A DNA stretch of 64,000 nt from Dendrolimus kikuchii (GCA_019925095.2 CM034390.1:2405501-2469500); one strand, 5' to 3'; counted from the stretch's first letter, positions 52,728 through 63,363 are shown. Made by a program: numbers and translations. The notes: generated from the letters alone by a model not told the origin.

Positions 52728-53239
52728 AGACTACGTAAAGGCTTCACAAACTCGTTCAATCGATAATCACGTACAATATACGGGGCCAAACAGTGTGCGA
52801 CGATCTTTAAAATAAATCCAAAATCCATCAAATAGAGAGCGATGACAACGCTCAACCTGTTGTCTTGAAAACCAGCGTTGTACACATCAGTATAGATGCA
52901 ACCCATACTAATGAAGATCAAATAGAGCAGGAAGATGTTATCCCTGTAGTAAAGACGTTTGACAAAGCCTCTTCTTCTACGCAAGCTCTTGATGGAGGTC
53001 AAACTTTGCTCCTTCCACAACTTGAGAGAATCGGTCATGCTGCCCATTATATAATTCTGAAAATTTATAGTGTTAAGTAAGGGGTATAAAAGCAAAGCCG
53101 CTGCAGTCACAAAACACTTGAACATAGCCATCCCAGTGGATCTCCCATACATAATCGAAAAATAACAATATGTACGGAAACTAGCGCCTTCAAGTAGTGC
53201 AGGAACATAAAAATTATAACTAGTTTTCAGTCTACTTAA
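52728..53239 (-). CDS. CNG-like channel, inter-module linker plus S1-S2 exon of the second module
   Basis: Donor TCT|GTAAGT follows 52728. The acceptor is less certain. GAAG before 53239 fits the phase-0 end of the preceding exon, and other nearby AG sites would bring in stops. The 170 codons start LSRLKTSYNFYVPALLEGAS. They include a hydrophobic stretch (MFKCFVTAAALLLYPLLNTI) not expected in a standard module, a basic run (KSLRRRRGFVKRLYYRD), S1 (IFLLYLIFISMGCIYTDVY) and S2 (LSVVIALYLMDFGFILKIVA) with the LxD motif of CNG S2. The post-S2 segment VRDYRLNEFVK matches the place of the CNG 'v.d..kL...Y' motif. Confidence 0.82.
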
Positions 53240-53420
53240 CTTCACTTAAGATGGCGCTGTGCAATATCATAGAATAAAATGATTGCGCTGGCGAGATCTT
53301 GAGAGCATAAATAAAACCACAAGTTATGGTCATATTTGGTGCATCTCGCACACTTTTACATGAAGGTTTATGTAAACTATTTTTTACTTTTGATATAAAT
53401 TATAGTGTCATTCATATTAG

Positions 53421-53838
53421 TGATGTGTACCGGTTGCAATTTTAGCCTCCGGAGATTTTCGGAGATTTTTCACCAAAAACCGGTTTTTCACCGGAGAATA
53501 ACTTACAATCAAATTTTGTTTATTTTACATGAAAGTTGGCTTAATTTCTACATAACTTTTTTTCTACATAACATACCTTTTTTGGAGGAATAGATAAATA
53601 AATACAGAAAAAATATATAAAAGAACAGTTATTCCAACATACAAAACTTTATAACAGAAATATGTGAATAGAAACCATGTAATGGTCGAGTAAAACACAG
53701 TTTCTGTTCAAAAAACAGAACATTTAAATATTAAATTAATATTTTTTGGGCATAAAGTACGAAAATAGCGGTAAACAATAAAAACACCGATAAAAAACCG
53801 GTGATGACTGTAACCGGTTTTTGTGGAACCGGTACACA
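53421..53838. mobile_element. Candidate DNA-transposon relic with TGTGTACCGGTT ends
   Basis: TGTGTACCGGTTGCA on the left and TGTGTACCGGTTCCA (reversed) on the right, with further 'aaaaaccggt' words inside. It looks like a short hAT-like MITE. No convincing 8-bp duplication was found. Confidence 0.45.
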
Positions 53839-54335
53839 AGTCTAAATTCATACATAAAGTATTTTAAACTAATTTTATTCGATCCTTCCCTTTAATCCTA
53901 TTTAGAATAAGTTATTACTTATTAGTACCATCTAGTGGAATTTAAATAATTATCGATTGTAGCGCCATCTATCGGACAGGGTAAATGATATTTTGATATT
54001 TTATTCTAGAGAGGCTTATCTATTTTATATATAGTGTATTATTATCTATGAACATAGCTATTTACAACTTTCTGCTATGAAGCAGGGAATTGTTATTTGT
54101 TAAAGACTGTTATTATTAGTACGTTAATTAGAATCTAATATTGTTCTCGTTTCTGACATTCATAGATCTTTTTTTTAAATTTATACATAAACGAGTTAGA
54201 AATTAATTCAACTGTAGACTAGTTGTACACAGCTTCGCACCATGTTGTTGGTGTTTTAATTAGTAAGAAACAAGATGCCTAGCTGAGATAATATAATATG
54301 TTTCTGATATTTAAACTGCAAGAACCTCCACTCAC
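53839..54335. other. Intron DNA, no feature seen
   Basis: AT-rich DNA between the inter-module exon and the first CNBD. Confidence 0.3.
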
Positions 54336-54504
54336 CATACTATCATTTTTCCTATACTTCTGCAACAACTGGTAGACGACGGGAAAGTCTGTGATGATCT
54401 GATGGAAAGCTTGCGAATTGATCATCAAAAGGTGCAACTTGCTGGAAGCAACGAAAGCGACTGGACATCGGGATTTCTCTGAACCATCCAGGTTACCAAA
54501 TACA
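54336..54504 (-). CDS. CNG-like channel, second half of the first CNBD
   Basis: Acceptor TCGCAG precedes 54504 and donor ATG|GTGAGT follows 54336. One base completes a Ser codon, then 56 codons follow. VFGNLDGSEKSRCPVAFVAS is the phosphate-binding cassette and last beta strands. SKLHLLMINSQAFHQIITDF and VVYQLLQKYRKND are the B and C helices. As in the second CNBD, the residue after FG is not Glu (here Asn), while the Arg before the small residue (RCPV) is kept, so ligand binding may be altered. Confidence 0.87.
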
Positions 54505-54719
54505 CTGCGATAACGTCATACTAATGTACCAACTAGAAATTTATTTTGGGTGTTTTTACATTTGTATGTTTGTCCGTTGTTCATGTCAGATTTATATTTT
54601 ATGAAATTCCGAAAGTACGTTTGCCTTCTATAGCTCTGTAGCTTTTGTTAACATATATTTTTCATCTAATACAATATTGTAAAATTGCCATGTATGTACA
54701 TTGAAGCTATTAAAATTCG

Positions 54720-55038
54720 TTTTATCCGTGCAGGAACGGAGAAAGAATACAATTTCCTGCGGCCTGGCGGCCAGTCGTAAGAGGCGACAAAATAACCCAC
54801 AGCCAGGTGGTAGGACATTTGCCCGACTGGATCGCTACCACCCCTGGTCTAGAGTATGCCGCCATAACAACCTTGAGTTGTGTTCCGGCATTAGTGACCA
54901 GGTTCCAGTCTCACTTAAGAGAGCAGCGGCGCATGTGTAGCACCTTTGGTGTTGTAAATGTCCATAGGCGATGGTAACCGCTTTTCATCAAGTGGGCCCT
55001 CTGCCGGTCCGCTGAACTCACACAATAAAAAAAAAAAA
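54720..55038 (+). mobile_element. Family A retroposon, full length
   Basis: A sense copy with a long A tail (55023-55040) and an intact 70-codon frame. Confidence 0.8.
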
Positions 55039-56185
55039 AACCTAACTGGAATACACATCTCTACATATTAGGGTTAGAGATGAGGATAACCATCTCTGTA
55101 TATGAAGAACTGTCCGACGAAATGCATTAAATTAGGGTGGCGCCACATTCGTATCACGGTAAATTTTAAAGAAAGCGCCAAAAGTGATTAGAGTAGTATT
55201 ATAGAGCATTACAATATATGTTAGTTTTATAAAATTAAATATTACAAAATCACTAAGTGCATTATTCAAAGTTCACAAAATTAAAACACTCTTCACGTTT
55301 TCACATAACAATAATTCTTTGAGGTTATTTAATATTTACTAAATTATTTTGTACTACGTAAATAGTTGACGCTTTTTATAGTGTACGATCAGCAACTACT
55401 GTAGTCACTAAAATTATTAAATTTTCTAACTCGGCATACTTCAATCCGCTGACAACTGCTACATTCATACCACACCAATTGCCTACACTAGCGCCATTTC
55501 GGAGGGTTTTTGATCTATTATTTACGTTTTAAAGCTAGTCACTTTTTCAAATTTCCACACATATATGAGACGGTTCTTCTTACCTCTACCCTCCATACAC
55601 TATATAAGCGATGGAGAACACGATACAATTTCTTGTTCGTTTGTCAGTTTGTCTGTTTTTTTTTAAATTGAATTTTGAAACAATATTCATATGAAAGAGC
55701 AGGCGCTCAAATACTATGTTATCATCATTACTTTGTAGTGGAACACTTACAAGCCAATAGATGGCATTACAATAATTGAGGTCGCAAACGATTCCCGAAA
55801 CGTGCAAAGAATATATACAAATTTCGAACAATAACAGACTGGTCTAGGCCTGCGAGGAACAACAATAGCCTCGCTGGAAGATCTTTATTTGAGGACGGAG
55901 GAGCATTCCACCTCGCTCCTCCACCCTATACGGGGCACCCCCTTCACCTTTAAAACATCATTATAAAAATAGTTTTAATGTTGGTTTAATTAACCCACAA
56001 TTAATACCCTATTTAAGTCATTAACAAAACGACGTCATAACTTACAACGCTTCTACAAAATCTAAGAAGCTTCGGTGTCTTGTAAGAAGATAAAAGTTAT
56101 CTCAGTTGATTTTAATGTCAACTATTCTACTTTCTTTTCTTTTATATTCTTAAAAACACCCAATATGTGGCCAGCGGCCCCTTAC
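55039..56185. other. Intron DNA, mostly featureless
   Basis: AT-rich. A family K-like scrap ('gatggagaacacgatacaat') lies at about 55610. No further exon is evident. Confidence 0.3.
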
Positions 56186-56385
56186 CTGCCCATATACAAT
56201 TTGTAAACAGAACTCATATTGTCTTCAGTCTCCCTAACGTCTACGGATCCGGAAGCCACGAAGTACATGTCGGATATGACGTCATTGACCTCCACCACAC
56301 ACATCCCACGAAGGAAGTACGAGGTGCGGATTTCACGGCCGATCAGTCGTAGGAGTGACATATCGCAGTGGGCCAGAATTGGACA
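56186..56385 (-). CDS. CNG-like channel, first half of the first CNBD
   Basis: Acceptor TTACAG precedes 56385 and donor CAG|GTAAGG follows 56186, leaving 66 codons plus two bases. CPILAHCDMSLLRLIGREIR is the A helix region, TSYFLRGMCVVEVNDVISDM forms beta strands 1-3, and YFVASGSVDVRETEDN is the typical 'myfv..G.v.v' strand. The whole beta-roll start is in one exon here, whereas in the second module it is split, and the homologous first piece was not found. It joins the C-linker exon in phase 0. Confidence 0.88.
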
Positions 56386-56469
56386 CTGTAAAATAAGAAT
56401 TATGTGATAAAAAAAATTGTGTCTAGTTAAGTGTCAGTAAAATAAGCTGCAAGTAACAAGACTGACTAC

Positions 56470-57190
56470 ATCTGTTGCAGGACTGATATTTTTTTGCCTG
56501 AAGCAAGCAATCCGGGAGACGGCCTGCCTGAAGGAAAGCGGTTACCGTCATCTATAGACGTTTGCAACACCAGGAGTGTCGCTAACTCACTGCTGACCTC
56601 TAAAAAATTTTATAACGCCCTTAAAAAACACACGTCTTAGCTCAAAGGGAACACTGCGGCATGAAGTTCCCTGCAGATCATTATTGTACGTAGATAGTCG
56701 ATGAAGTAGACGACTTCTCCAGTGAAGATCGCAGTTTGCATAAATGTAAGACGCATTGCAGCTCATTGGTGCTACGGCCTGCAGTAAATGCCGTAGAGAC
56801 TGAAAAAGAGAAGCGGAGGATCTGGATGCTCTGCGGAAACTTGATGAGACCTAACTGTGTTTATCAGTGAACTATGAATGACTAAAGACTATAAATTTTC
56901 AGCATCTTAATTTATTGCTTATTGCTGAAGTACAGCAGACACGCTGAGGACTAACCCGAGGGAAGTGATTAACTGTTGTCTATGAACATTTGCAACAGCG
57001 AGGATGTTAATGATGTGCTTCGGTCCTCGAAGAGGGGGGACTAGAACCTGACCACAGGATTTCACAACTCAAGGTAGCCATCCAGACGGGATTATGCTCT
57101 ACTACCTGGCTGTGGGTTAATTTGTGACTTCTTAGGACAGGCCGCCCGGCCGCAGGAACTATTCTTTCTCCATTCCTGCATGATGACGAT
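56470..57190. mobile_element. Degraded family A-related sequences
   Basis: Two old copies on the minus strand: 56485-56600 ('gaaagcggttaccgtcatct') and 56930-57185, ending with a recognisable reversed start signature ('tttctccattcctgc'). Identity is clearly lower than in other copies. Confidence 0.55.
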
Positions 57191-57244
57191 GATTCATTTT
57201 ATAATTTGTAAAAAAAAATATTACTGGTGATTAATCAGACAAAC

Positions 57245-57380
57245 CTTAGCAAATGTCGGTCCATAAATATGAATGATAGCATCAGATCTTAGAGTGATTT
57301 GATCGCAGAGTTTTAATACATTGCTATAATCAACGCCACCCATCTTGTCCCAGTTGTATTCATAATAGCTCAGAATTTCC
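57245..57380 (-). CDS. CNG-like channel, C-linker exon of the first module
   Basis: Acceptor CGATAG precedes 57380 and donor AAG|GTTTGT follows 57245. One base completes a Leu codon, then 45 codons follow. EILSYYEYNWDKMGGVDYSN is helix A' and its turn, with the aromatic-x-Trp pair of CNG C-linkers. VLKLCDQITLRSDAIIHIYG continues the linker helices. It ends in phase 0 just before the CNBD exon. Confidence 0.87.
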
Positions 57381-57469
57381 CTATCGAAAAATAAGTTATT
57401 TAAGGAAATTCCGAAATTGATTGTATTTTAAACTTATTGGTCTCATGGAAAAAAATGAGATAAGTACGG

Positions 57470-57692
57470 AGTTCAGAAGACAGGCAGACGGCCCACTTGA
57501 TGGAAAGCGGTTACCATCGCCTATGGACATTTGCAACACCAAAGTTGCTAAAAATGCGTTGCTGCTCTCTTAAGGGAGACTGGAACCTGGTCACTAATGC
57601 TGGAACACAACTCAAGGTCGTTTTGGCGACATACTTTAGACCAGGGGTGGTGGCCATCCAGTTGGGCAAATGCCCTACCATCTGGCTATATG
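57470..57692 (-). mobile_element. Family A retroposon, partial
   Basis: An antisense copy from 'cagaagacaggcagacggcc' to 'ccctaccatctggct', without the start signature. Confidence 0.7.
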
Positions 57693-57954
57693 GCGTATTT
57701 TGATACATTATATATTTACGGTCTTATTCATATTGAGTTAGAGTAAGTTTGTAGGCTTCTGTAAGAACCTTAAAAAAGCCTAAAAAACTTACTAACAAAA
57801 TCACCCAGCAAAATGGTTTTAGTGAAAAGAAAGGTGATAATGATGTAGATAATGTACTAAAAAGCTAAAAAATAATTGGGTAGTCCTAGATACCAGCGAC
57901 TGTATTATCGTGAGCTTGAATCTGTCAAATGTCAGCCCAAAACGATGACAGTTG

Positions 57955-58095
57955 ACAGACAGGTTCCAGTTTTCCTTAAGAGAGCAGCAGCGCATTTGTA
58001 GCACCTTTAGTGTTGCAAATGTCATAGGCGATGGTAACCGCTTTCCATCAAGTGGGCCATTTGCCTGTCTGTTGATCTCCTGCAATAAAAAAAAG
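57955..58095 (+). mobile_element. Family A retroposon, 5'-truncated
   Basis: The sense strand starts at 'gacaggttccagttttcctt' and ends 'gatctcctgcaataaaaaaa'. Confidence 0.75.
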
Positions 58096-58272
58096 ACAGA
58101 TTTTGGTTACCACGCTTATTAGATGGTCCTGGTCGCGCCTTCTGACTTACGATGTAGTTTATGTGTTTCATTACAAACTAGTGATCACAACACTCTTCTA
58201 ATCAATCTAGGAATTCTAGGGCATTACTAATGCCCTAGAACTCAAAAATTGTAGAGCTTTTTAGTTGCTTAC

Positions 58273-58414
58273 AGCTGTAGATCTTTTTCAAGCTTTTCTC
58301 TCTTCATATAAACCACCATATCTTTCATGTGTTCCTGAAATGCTGCCAATGCTTTGTTCACATTCGCTCGAATGCTGATTATTCGCACTAAGAAGTATGT
58401 TATTATCATTGTAC
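58273..58414 (-). CDS. CNG-like channel, S6 exon of the first module
   Basis: Acceptor ATTAG precedes 58414 and donor GCT|GTAAGC follows 58273, with two bases at each end completing codons. TMIITYFLVRIISIRANVNK is the end of S6 and the first cytoplasmic turn. ALAAFQEHMKDMVVYMKREK is the start of the C-linker, matching 'a...f......i..yM....' of CNG channels. The junctions restore GMITSTMIITYF upstream and DLQLEILSYY downstream. Confidence 0.87.
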
Positions 58415-58589
58415 CTAATAAAAAAATAAAAATAAAATAACCCAACTTCAATAAAAATGATAATTATCACGATCCAAATTTGATGTGGTAGTGCCATGTT
58501 GTAATTATTATCTTGATTACAGGTTTCAGGGCCGGCTAGACCGGTTTGATACCACGCAAACACAGAATATGGGCGCCAAACGGTTACTC

Positions 58590-59210
58590 TTCAGCTAATC
58601 ATGTTTTGTATGATGAGTGAGAGTTCCAAGAACCCACTTCCCCATCTTCCTATCCCGGCTCCTTATTGTATTCAACTATCCAATTTCCTCTATTCCATTC
58701 CTCCTATCAGACCCTTCTATTTCTATCCCAGCTCCTTATTGCATTCAATTATCCAATTTCCTCTATTCCATTCTTTCTATCTGACCCATCTATTTCTATC
58801 CCAGCTCCTTATTGCATTCAACTATCCAATTTCCTCTTTTCCATTCCTCCTATCAGACCCTTCTATTTCTATCCCAGCTCCTTATTGCATTCAATTATCC
58901 AATTTCTTCTATTCCATTCTTTCTATCTGACCCATCTATTTCTATCCCAGCTCCTTATTGCATTCAATTATCCAATTTCTTCTATTCCATTCCTCCTATC
59001 AGACCCTTCTATTTCTATCCCAGCTCCTTATTGCATTCAACTATCCAATTTCCTCTATTCCATTCTTTCTATCTGATCCATCTATGTCTATCCCAGTGCC
59101 TTATTGCATTCAACTATCCAATTTCCTCTATTCCATTCCTCCTATCTGACCCGTCTATGCCATCTCTTCACCCTTTTCCCATCCCCTATATCCCATTTTA
59201 AAAGATGGTA
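58590..59210 (+). repeat. 73-bp minisatellite element, copy 2
   Basis: The word 'gctccttattgcattcaa' recurs at 58658, 58731, 58804, 58877, 58950 and 59023 (then a variant at 59096), exactly 73 bases apart. Flanks ('tgatgagtgagagttccaag') match the flank style of 7664-8035. Because 73 is not a multiple of three, the long Ile/Phe/Ser frames shift through the repeat and are not genes. Confidence 0.9.
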
Positions 59211-59826
59211 ATGCATTGACTTCGCTCCTGGTATTGCAAAATCTGTAGCCGACTGCCACTATTTTTCTTTAGAGAACCGTCTGCCTATTTACCAGCTTTG
59301 CAATAATACAGACCCCAATTTGAATTATAGTCAAGGTGGTGAAGTCCATACACCTCTCATTATTTCCGAGTTGAATAGTTACGACGACAACAAATCTGTC
59401 AGTGAAGCTAAAACACCATTCAATTCTGTTTTCGAATTGTAGTTGGCGTTAAATTATGTTTAATAAAATTTAAAAAACGAGCGGTGTATGGACTTACCCC
59501 ATTGACAGACTTCGCCACCTTGACTATATAAACATCTTGTTTCTGAACTAAATCATCAAATAAAAGTTACCCATCGATTAAATTATAATCAAATAGAAAC
59601 AAATCAACTGTTTTATTCACTCAACCGCAAATAGTATTTAATTTTTTCATGTTACATTTCAATCCTGTACAATATAGAGTTTGTAGCCTTAACCAGCCAA
59701 GCAGTAATGAGTATTGAATTTTAGAATATTATTTGGTCAACAAGCAACAGAGGTAAACAGAATTTTCGTTGGGTTTCTATATTTTATTATGATATAGCAA
59801 CCTGTTAAAATAAGTAAAGCACATAC
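59211..59826. other. Intron DNA
   Basis: It contains a degraded inverted pair around 59330-59520 ('tgactatatttgaattat'-like ends) but no clear element. No exon was seen. Confidence 0.3.
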
Positions 59827-59973
59827 TCGTAATCATGCCAATAATAAGTACTTCCATCATTGCGAAATTGCTGGGTTTGAAGCTGTTGTAGCCAGTTGTA
59901 CTCGTCTCGTAGACCACCCAAAAGTATACAGATAAATGTAGATTCCACGGGGACTCGGTTAAATTGAAACGGA
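59827..59973 (-). CDS. CNG-like channel, pore exon of the first module
   Basis: Acceptor TTTTAG precedes 59973 and donor CGA|GTATGT follows 59827. Two bases complete a Phe codon (GKA-F-RFNL), and one base is left over. SPWNLHLSVYFWVVYETSTT is the pore helix. GYNSFKPSNFAMMEVL is the filter and post-filter segment. The filter reads TTGYNS: the Gly-Tyr of K+ channels is present but the following Gly is replaced by Asn. LIIGMIT starts S6. An open frame at 59974-60288 upstream would introduce a stop if spliced in, and is not an exon. Confidence 0.87.
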
Positions 59974-61231
59974 CTAAAAGAGGCAATGTAAAACTTTGAT
60001 TACATACATTGCAGAACTTCGTTGCTCTCGGTTTCCCTGGGACCCATTCAACTGATCCTGACTTGATGAGAATGGGACCATCTCAGGAATATAATTCTCG
60101 AATATTTTTTTTCGAAATCGATCCGCAATTGATAGAGAAATCGTGGGTAAATTTGCATAAACGCGGATCCTGAAAATGACGCATTTTTTTGTATTCAAAG
60201 ACCTTACATATGATTTTTTATGGTATAATAACGACACTAAAATCATCGGTAAGCCATCATTTAGACAAAAAATTAATAAACAATACAATTAATTACGAAA
60301 TACGTGCATTATATCGATAGAAATAATGTTCAATTTTAGCGTGACGACTTACCTACTAATTATAATAAAAACACAATTACTTTAATTTTGGGATTAGTCT
60401 GCAAATGTAACATATGACATGAGCAAAATAATTAATCATTATAAAATCAACTATTACGGCATTGCTAAAAAGCCACCATATTTTGTAATTTGTAGGTGAA
60501 ACCTCAGATTAATAAAGTTTTTACTTCACTTTGCTACTTGTTAGGCAAAGACACTAAATCCATACAGTTACATTTACAGACTAATCCTGAAATTAAATAA
60601 GTGATTATGTTTTTATCACAACTAGGTGAATCGTGACGCTAAAATTGAACATTATTTTTATTGATATGACGCAGGTTTTTAACGTATGAATGAATGAAAG
60701 AATGAAATGAATGAATGACAACATTTTATTGTTCACCAAAATTTAAACTTAAAAACTACATACAATAAATGTTGAACAAAGGGCGGCCTTATCGCTTAAA
60801 GCGATCTCTTCCAGGCAACCCCTTAAACTAAGGAAAATATACAATAAATAATATAAAATGTTCAAAATATATAAAATAAATAAAAATCTTTATTATATAC
60901 TATATAAACACAGTACATATCATAATACATACTGCACTATTATACCTGAGAGGACCAGAAATAATTAACAACCATGAAACGTAATTCATTGTATTGTTAA
61001 TTTTTTGCCTAAATAACGGGTTTCCAATATTTTTTTTGTCCTTATTATACCATAGCAAACCATATTTATAGTTTTTAAATACAAAAAATGCATAATATTC
61101 AGGTTCCGCGTTTTTTCACATTTACCACTAAATATTTTAGGATAAGTAATGTCAATCAAATAAATTCTCAAAACTTCAGTGGCGTTTCCATAGAACAGAT
61201 GTCTAGGATTAATTTTTAAACGCGTACTAAC
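59974..61231. other. Intron with a family I LINE tail
   Basis: A reverse LINE 3' end at 60690-60825 (AATG tail, 'aagggcggccttatcgctta'). AT-rich elsewhere. The 85-codon frame at 60986-61243 is only partly coding, through overlap with the S5 exon. Confidence 0.5.
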
Positions 61232-61392
61232 AGGCTTTCCCAAAGAGATGTAGCCACGAACCCCCGTTGTCGTTATATGGCTCTATGAACCATTTCGAAT
61301 AGTCGATCGTATAATAGATCGCCGTAGAGTAGAACACCATGAAGCACGTCATCACATTAGTCAAAGCAATAAAAAGGGGTATCGCGTTCAAG
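61232..61392 (-). CDS. CNG-like channel, S5 exon of the first module
   Basis: Acceptor TTTCAG precedes 61392 and donor CCT|GTTAGT follows 61232, with one base at each end completing codons. LNAIPLFIALTNVMTCFMVF then YSTAIYYTI is S5, with Cys in the usual region but without the His-Ala-Cys triad of the second module. YSKWFIEPYNDNGGSWLHLF is the turret, rich in aromatic residues. GTTAGT donors are unusual, but the same form ends the 30488-30618 exon. Confidence 0.86.
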
Positions 61393-61789
61393 CTGAAATG
61401 GATAACATATTTGCTTAAGCATACTAAATTAGTTTTATTAATTATTATTCTTATTTATTATTTAATTAACAAAACTGGGTCATTTTGGTCTTACACCTAA
61501 AGGAAGGTTTGCACTGAAAATCAGCGTTGTGTCGGATATTGTTCCGACACAGCAATATGCTGAGTACAAACCTTGTTTGCTGAAAATGCGGCGTACAAAT
61601 TCTCAATATATGCTTTGTGTATATAAATGTATAAGGAATGTAATTGCGTCGCAATTTCTTCAAATAAAGTTTTTCTTTCTTTCTTTAATACCTGTAAGCT
61701 ATTGTTATTGAAGTGAAACTTCTATATAGACGGGGTTTTACGATTTTTCGCTCACGAAAAAGCGTCACGGCCGCGTGTTCTAATACTTA

Positions 61790-62165
61790 CATTTTTAAAC
61801 TCGTGATATCTTTCGAATGGGATGTCCGAATTGAATAATTCAAAACGTTATATAAAGGTATTGAAGCAGTCTTGAATATGAAGTAATTTATTTTGATAAG
61901 GATGAATACAAAGATACAAATAAAGAGCCTTTTTTAGCGGCGGCATTTTAATTTAATTTTTAAAATAAAAGAACACTTATTGTGGCAGAACTATAATAGT
62001 TAGACATATGCTGTCGCGAAACTTTTTGTAGATAATGATGTGTTCTGCAAAGTCGTAGTACATTATTTTATTCTATCATCAATAGTTTTCGCAGCGCACG
62101 CAATTTTAGGTATTTTTTTTACAACTTGGGTTACATTATTGGAGTTTTAGTAAGAATCTCTAATA
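61790..62165. repeat. Interspersed repeat, family C
   Basis: The second copy of the 33697-34110 repeat, same orientation ('gtccgaattgaataattcaa'). Confidence 0.6.
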
Positions 62166-62199
62166 TGTGTCCCAGCACACATTTCGATTTTTTTTAAAA

Positions 62200-62600
62200 C
62201 TGTGTCGGAATAAGCTAATTTTTATGCACCCGAACAACAACAAATCGCTCCCGGGAAAATTCCCGCGGGATTTCCGTGATAAGAATATCACACATTTTGT
62301 TACATAAAATTTGATCGATCAATGAAAAAATAACATTGGAATTCGTTTATTTTTCAATATGTTCATTTTAAATCAGTCCCAGAAAAATTCCCGCGGGTTT
62401 CCCAGGATAAAAAGTAGTACAGGTTTTAAGTGTAAAGATTTGATGTCGATCAGCGAAAACCGCATCGAAATTGGCCCATTCAGTTCGATTCAGTTTTTAC
62501 GTGAATCCCGAACAAACAGACAAGAAAACTAAAAAAAAAACCAACGTTTATATAGTGTATTCCAATTGGTTTTCTTTTTAAATAGCTTCAATGTACAGAC
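62200..62600 (+). repeat. Family K interspersed repeat, most complete copy
   Basis: It contains 'cgctcccgggaaaattcccg', a second 'agaaaaattcccgcgggttt' block and the terminal 'tagcttcaatgtacagacac'. Confidence 0.55.
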
Positions 62601-62712
62601 ACGGCACATGTTTATAATATACATACATACATAACTTCACGCAAGTTATGTTTATAATATACATACATAATTTCAGGCAAGTTATGTTTATAAAATAATG
62701 TTGTTAATTAGA

Positions 62713-63000
62713 CGGCTTCTGTAGTTGAGCGGGCTAAGCCTTTGCCGGCCTACCTCACTGCAGCGCAGAGGCTCCGGGTTCGATTCCTGGTATAGTAAAT
62801 GGAACCTAGTCACTAATGCCGGAACACAACTCAAGGCTGTTATGGCGACATACTTTTAGACCAGGTGGAACCATCACTAATGGGAATTTCTCTGTTATTT
62901 ACTATGGTCTGGGTGTCTGGGGTTGGCCCCAGAGTAGTCCGTTGTATATTACCCATAACACAAGCGTAACTTGCCTAATTTGGGGATATACAATGTGTTT
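62713..63000 (+). mobile_element. tRNA-derived SINE, family T2
   Basis: The head has 'tagttgagcgggctaagcc' (A box) and 'ccgggttcgattcctgg' (B box). The body continues to 'ggggatatacaatgtgtttg'. A 70-base family A scrap (62800-62866, 'cactaatgccggaacacaac') is inserted in its middle. Confidence 0.75.
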
Positions 63001-63134
63001 GTCTGCCGATTTTTATTTTTTATAATTTTTAACCGACTTTAAAAAAGGGGAAACTTCTAAATTCGTCTAATGATTTTTTTATAATGTAGATAGATTTTAA
63101 AAGCGCTGGTGACGCGTATGCCCGCATAACTTAC

Positions 63135-63264
63135 ACAATAGTGACGTCACGACGCTCAATGTATCCAGTGAGGACCAGCATAGCGCTGGGCAATCGGTAT
63201 AACTGTATCAGCCGATTCAACATCAGAAACTGCTCCATCTCAGTCACTTGAAATCTGTTATGAT
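63135..63264 (-). CDS. CNG-like channel, S4 exon of the first module (5'-most exon in the window)
   Basis: Acceptor TTTTAG precedes 63264 and donor TGT|GTAAGT follows 63135, with two bases spare at each end. HNRFQVTEMEQFLMLNRLIQ then LYRLPSAMLVLTGYIERRDV is S4 and the S4-S5 linker, with few regular positive charges (Arg at about every 4-5 residues), suggesting weak voltage sensing. It joins the S5 exon as TIVLNAIPL. S1-S3 of this module, and any earlier modules, must lie beyond 64000. Confidence 0.82.
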
Positions 63265-63363
63265 CTAAAATGTCGAAAATATTAACGATCCAAGCTGCTT
63301 TGTCACAAGACATTCATTTGTGACCCCAAAATGCCGGTTAAATTAAAAGGACAGGTCTATTTT

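Larger units (their letters stand above)
61393..63134. other. Intron with families C, K and T2
   Basis: Family C at 61790-62165, family K at 62200-62600, a scrap of LINE-B tail ('acatacatacataacttcac') at 62621-62690 and a T2 SINE at 62713-63000. No exon was recognised. Confidence 0.55.
27217..63264 (-). other. Gene locus: tandem-module cyclic-nucleotide-gated (CNG-like) cation channel, 5' incomplete
   Basis: Fifteen minus-strand exons join in phase, with one unresolved gap, to give about 1,225 residues. In order they encode: S4, S5, pore, S6, C-linker and CNBD of one channel module; a hydrophobic linker; then S1-S6, C-linker and CNBD of a second module; then a tail of about 350 residues. 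Classical CNG and HCN channels have one such module per chain and assemble as tetramers. CNGK channels of sea urchin and zebrafish sperm carry four modules in one chain. The 5' end lies beyond 64000, so two is the minimum here. Introns are long and full of transposons. The missing piece should lie between 30619 and 37255. Confidence 0.8.

Noticed and set aside
58601..59201. Several overlapping long plus-strand frames rich in Ile, Phe and Ser
   Set aside because: They arise from the 73-bp minisatellite, whose length is not a multiple of three, so every frame gets a turn.
59974..60288. Minus-strand 104-codon frame just upstream of the first pore exon
   Set aside because: Splicing it between the S5 and pore exons creates an immediate stop (GCC T|GA), whereas S5 joins the pore exon directly in phase (GKAFRFNL).
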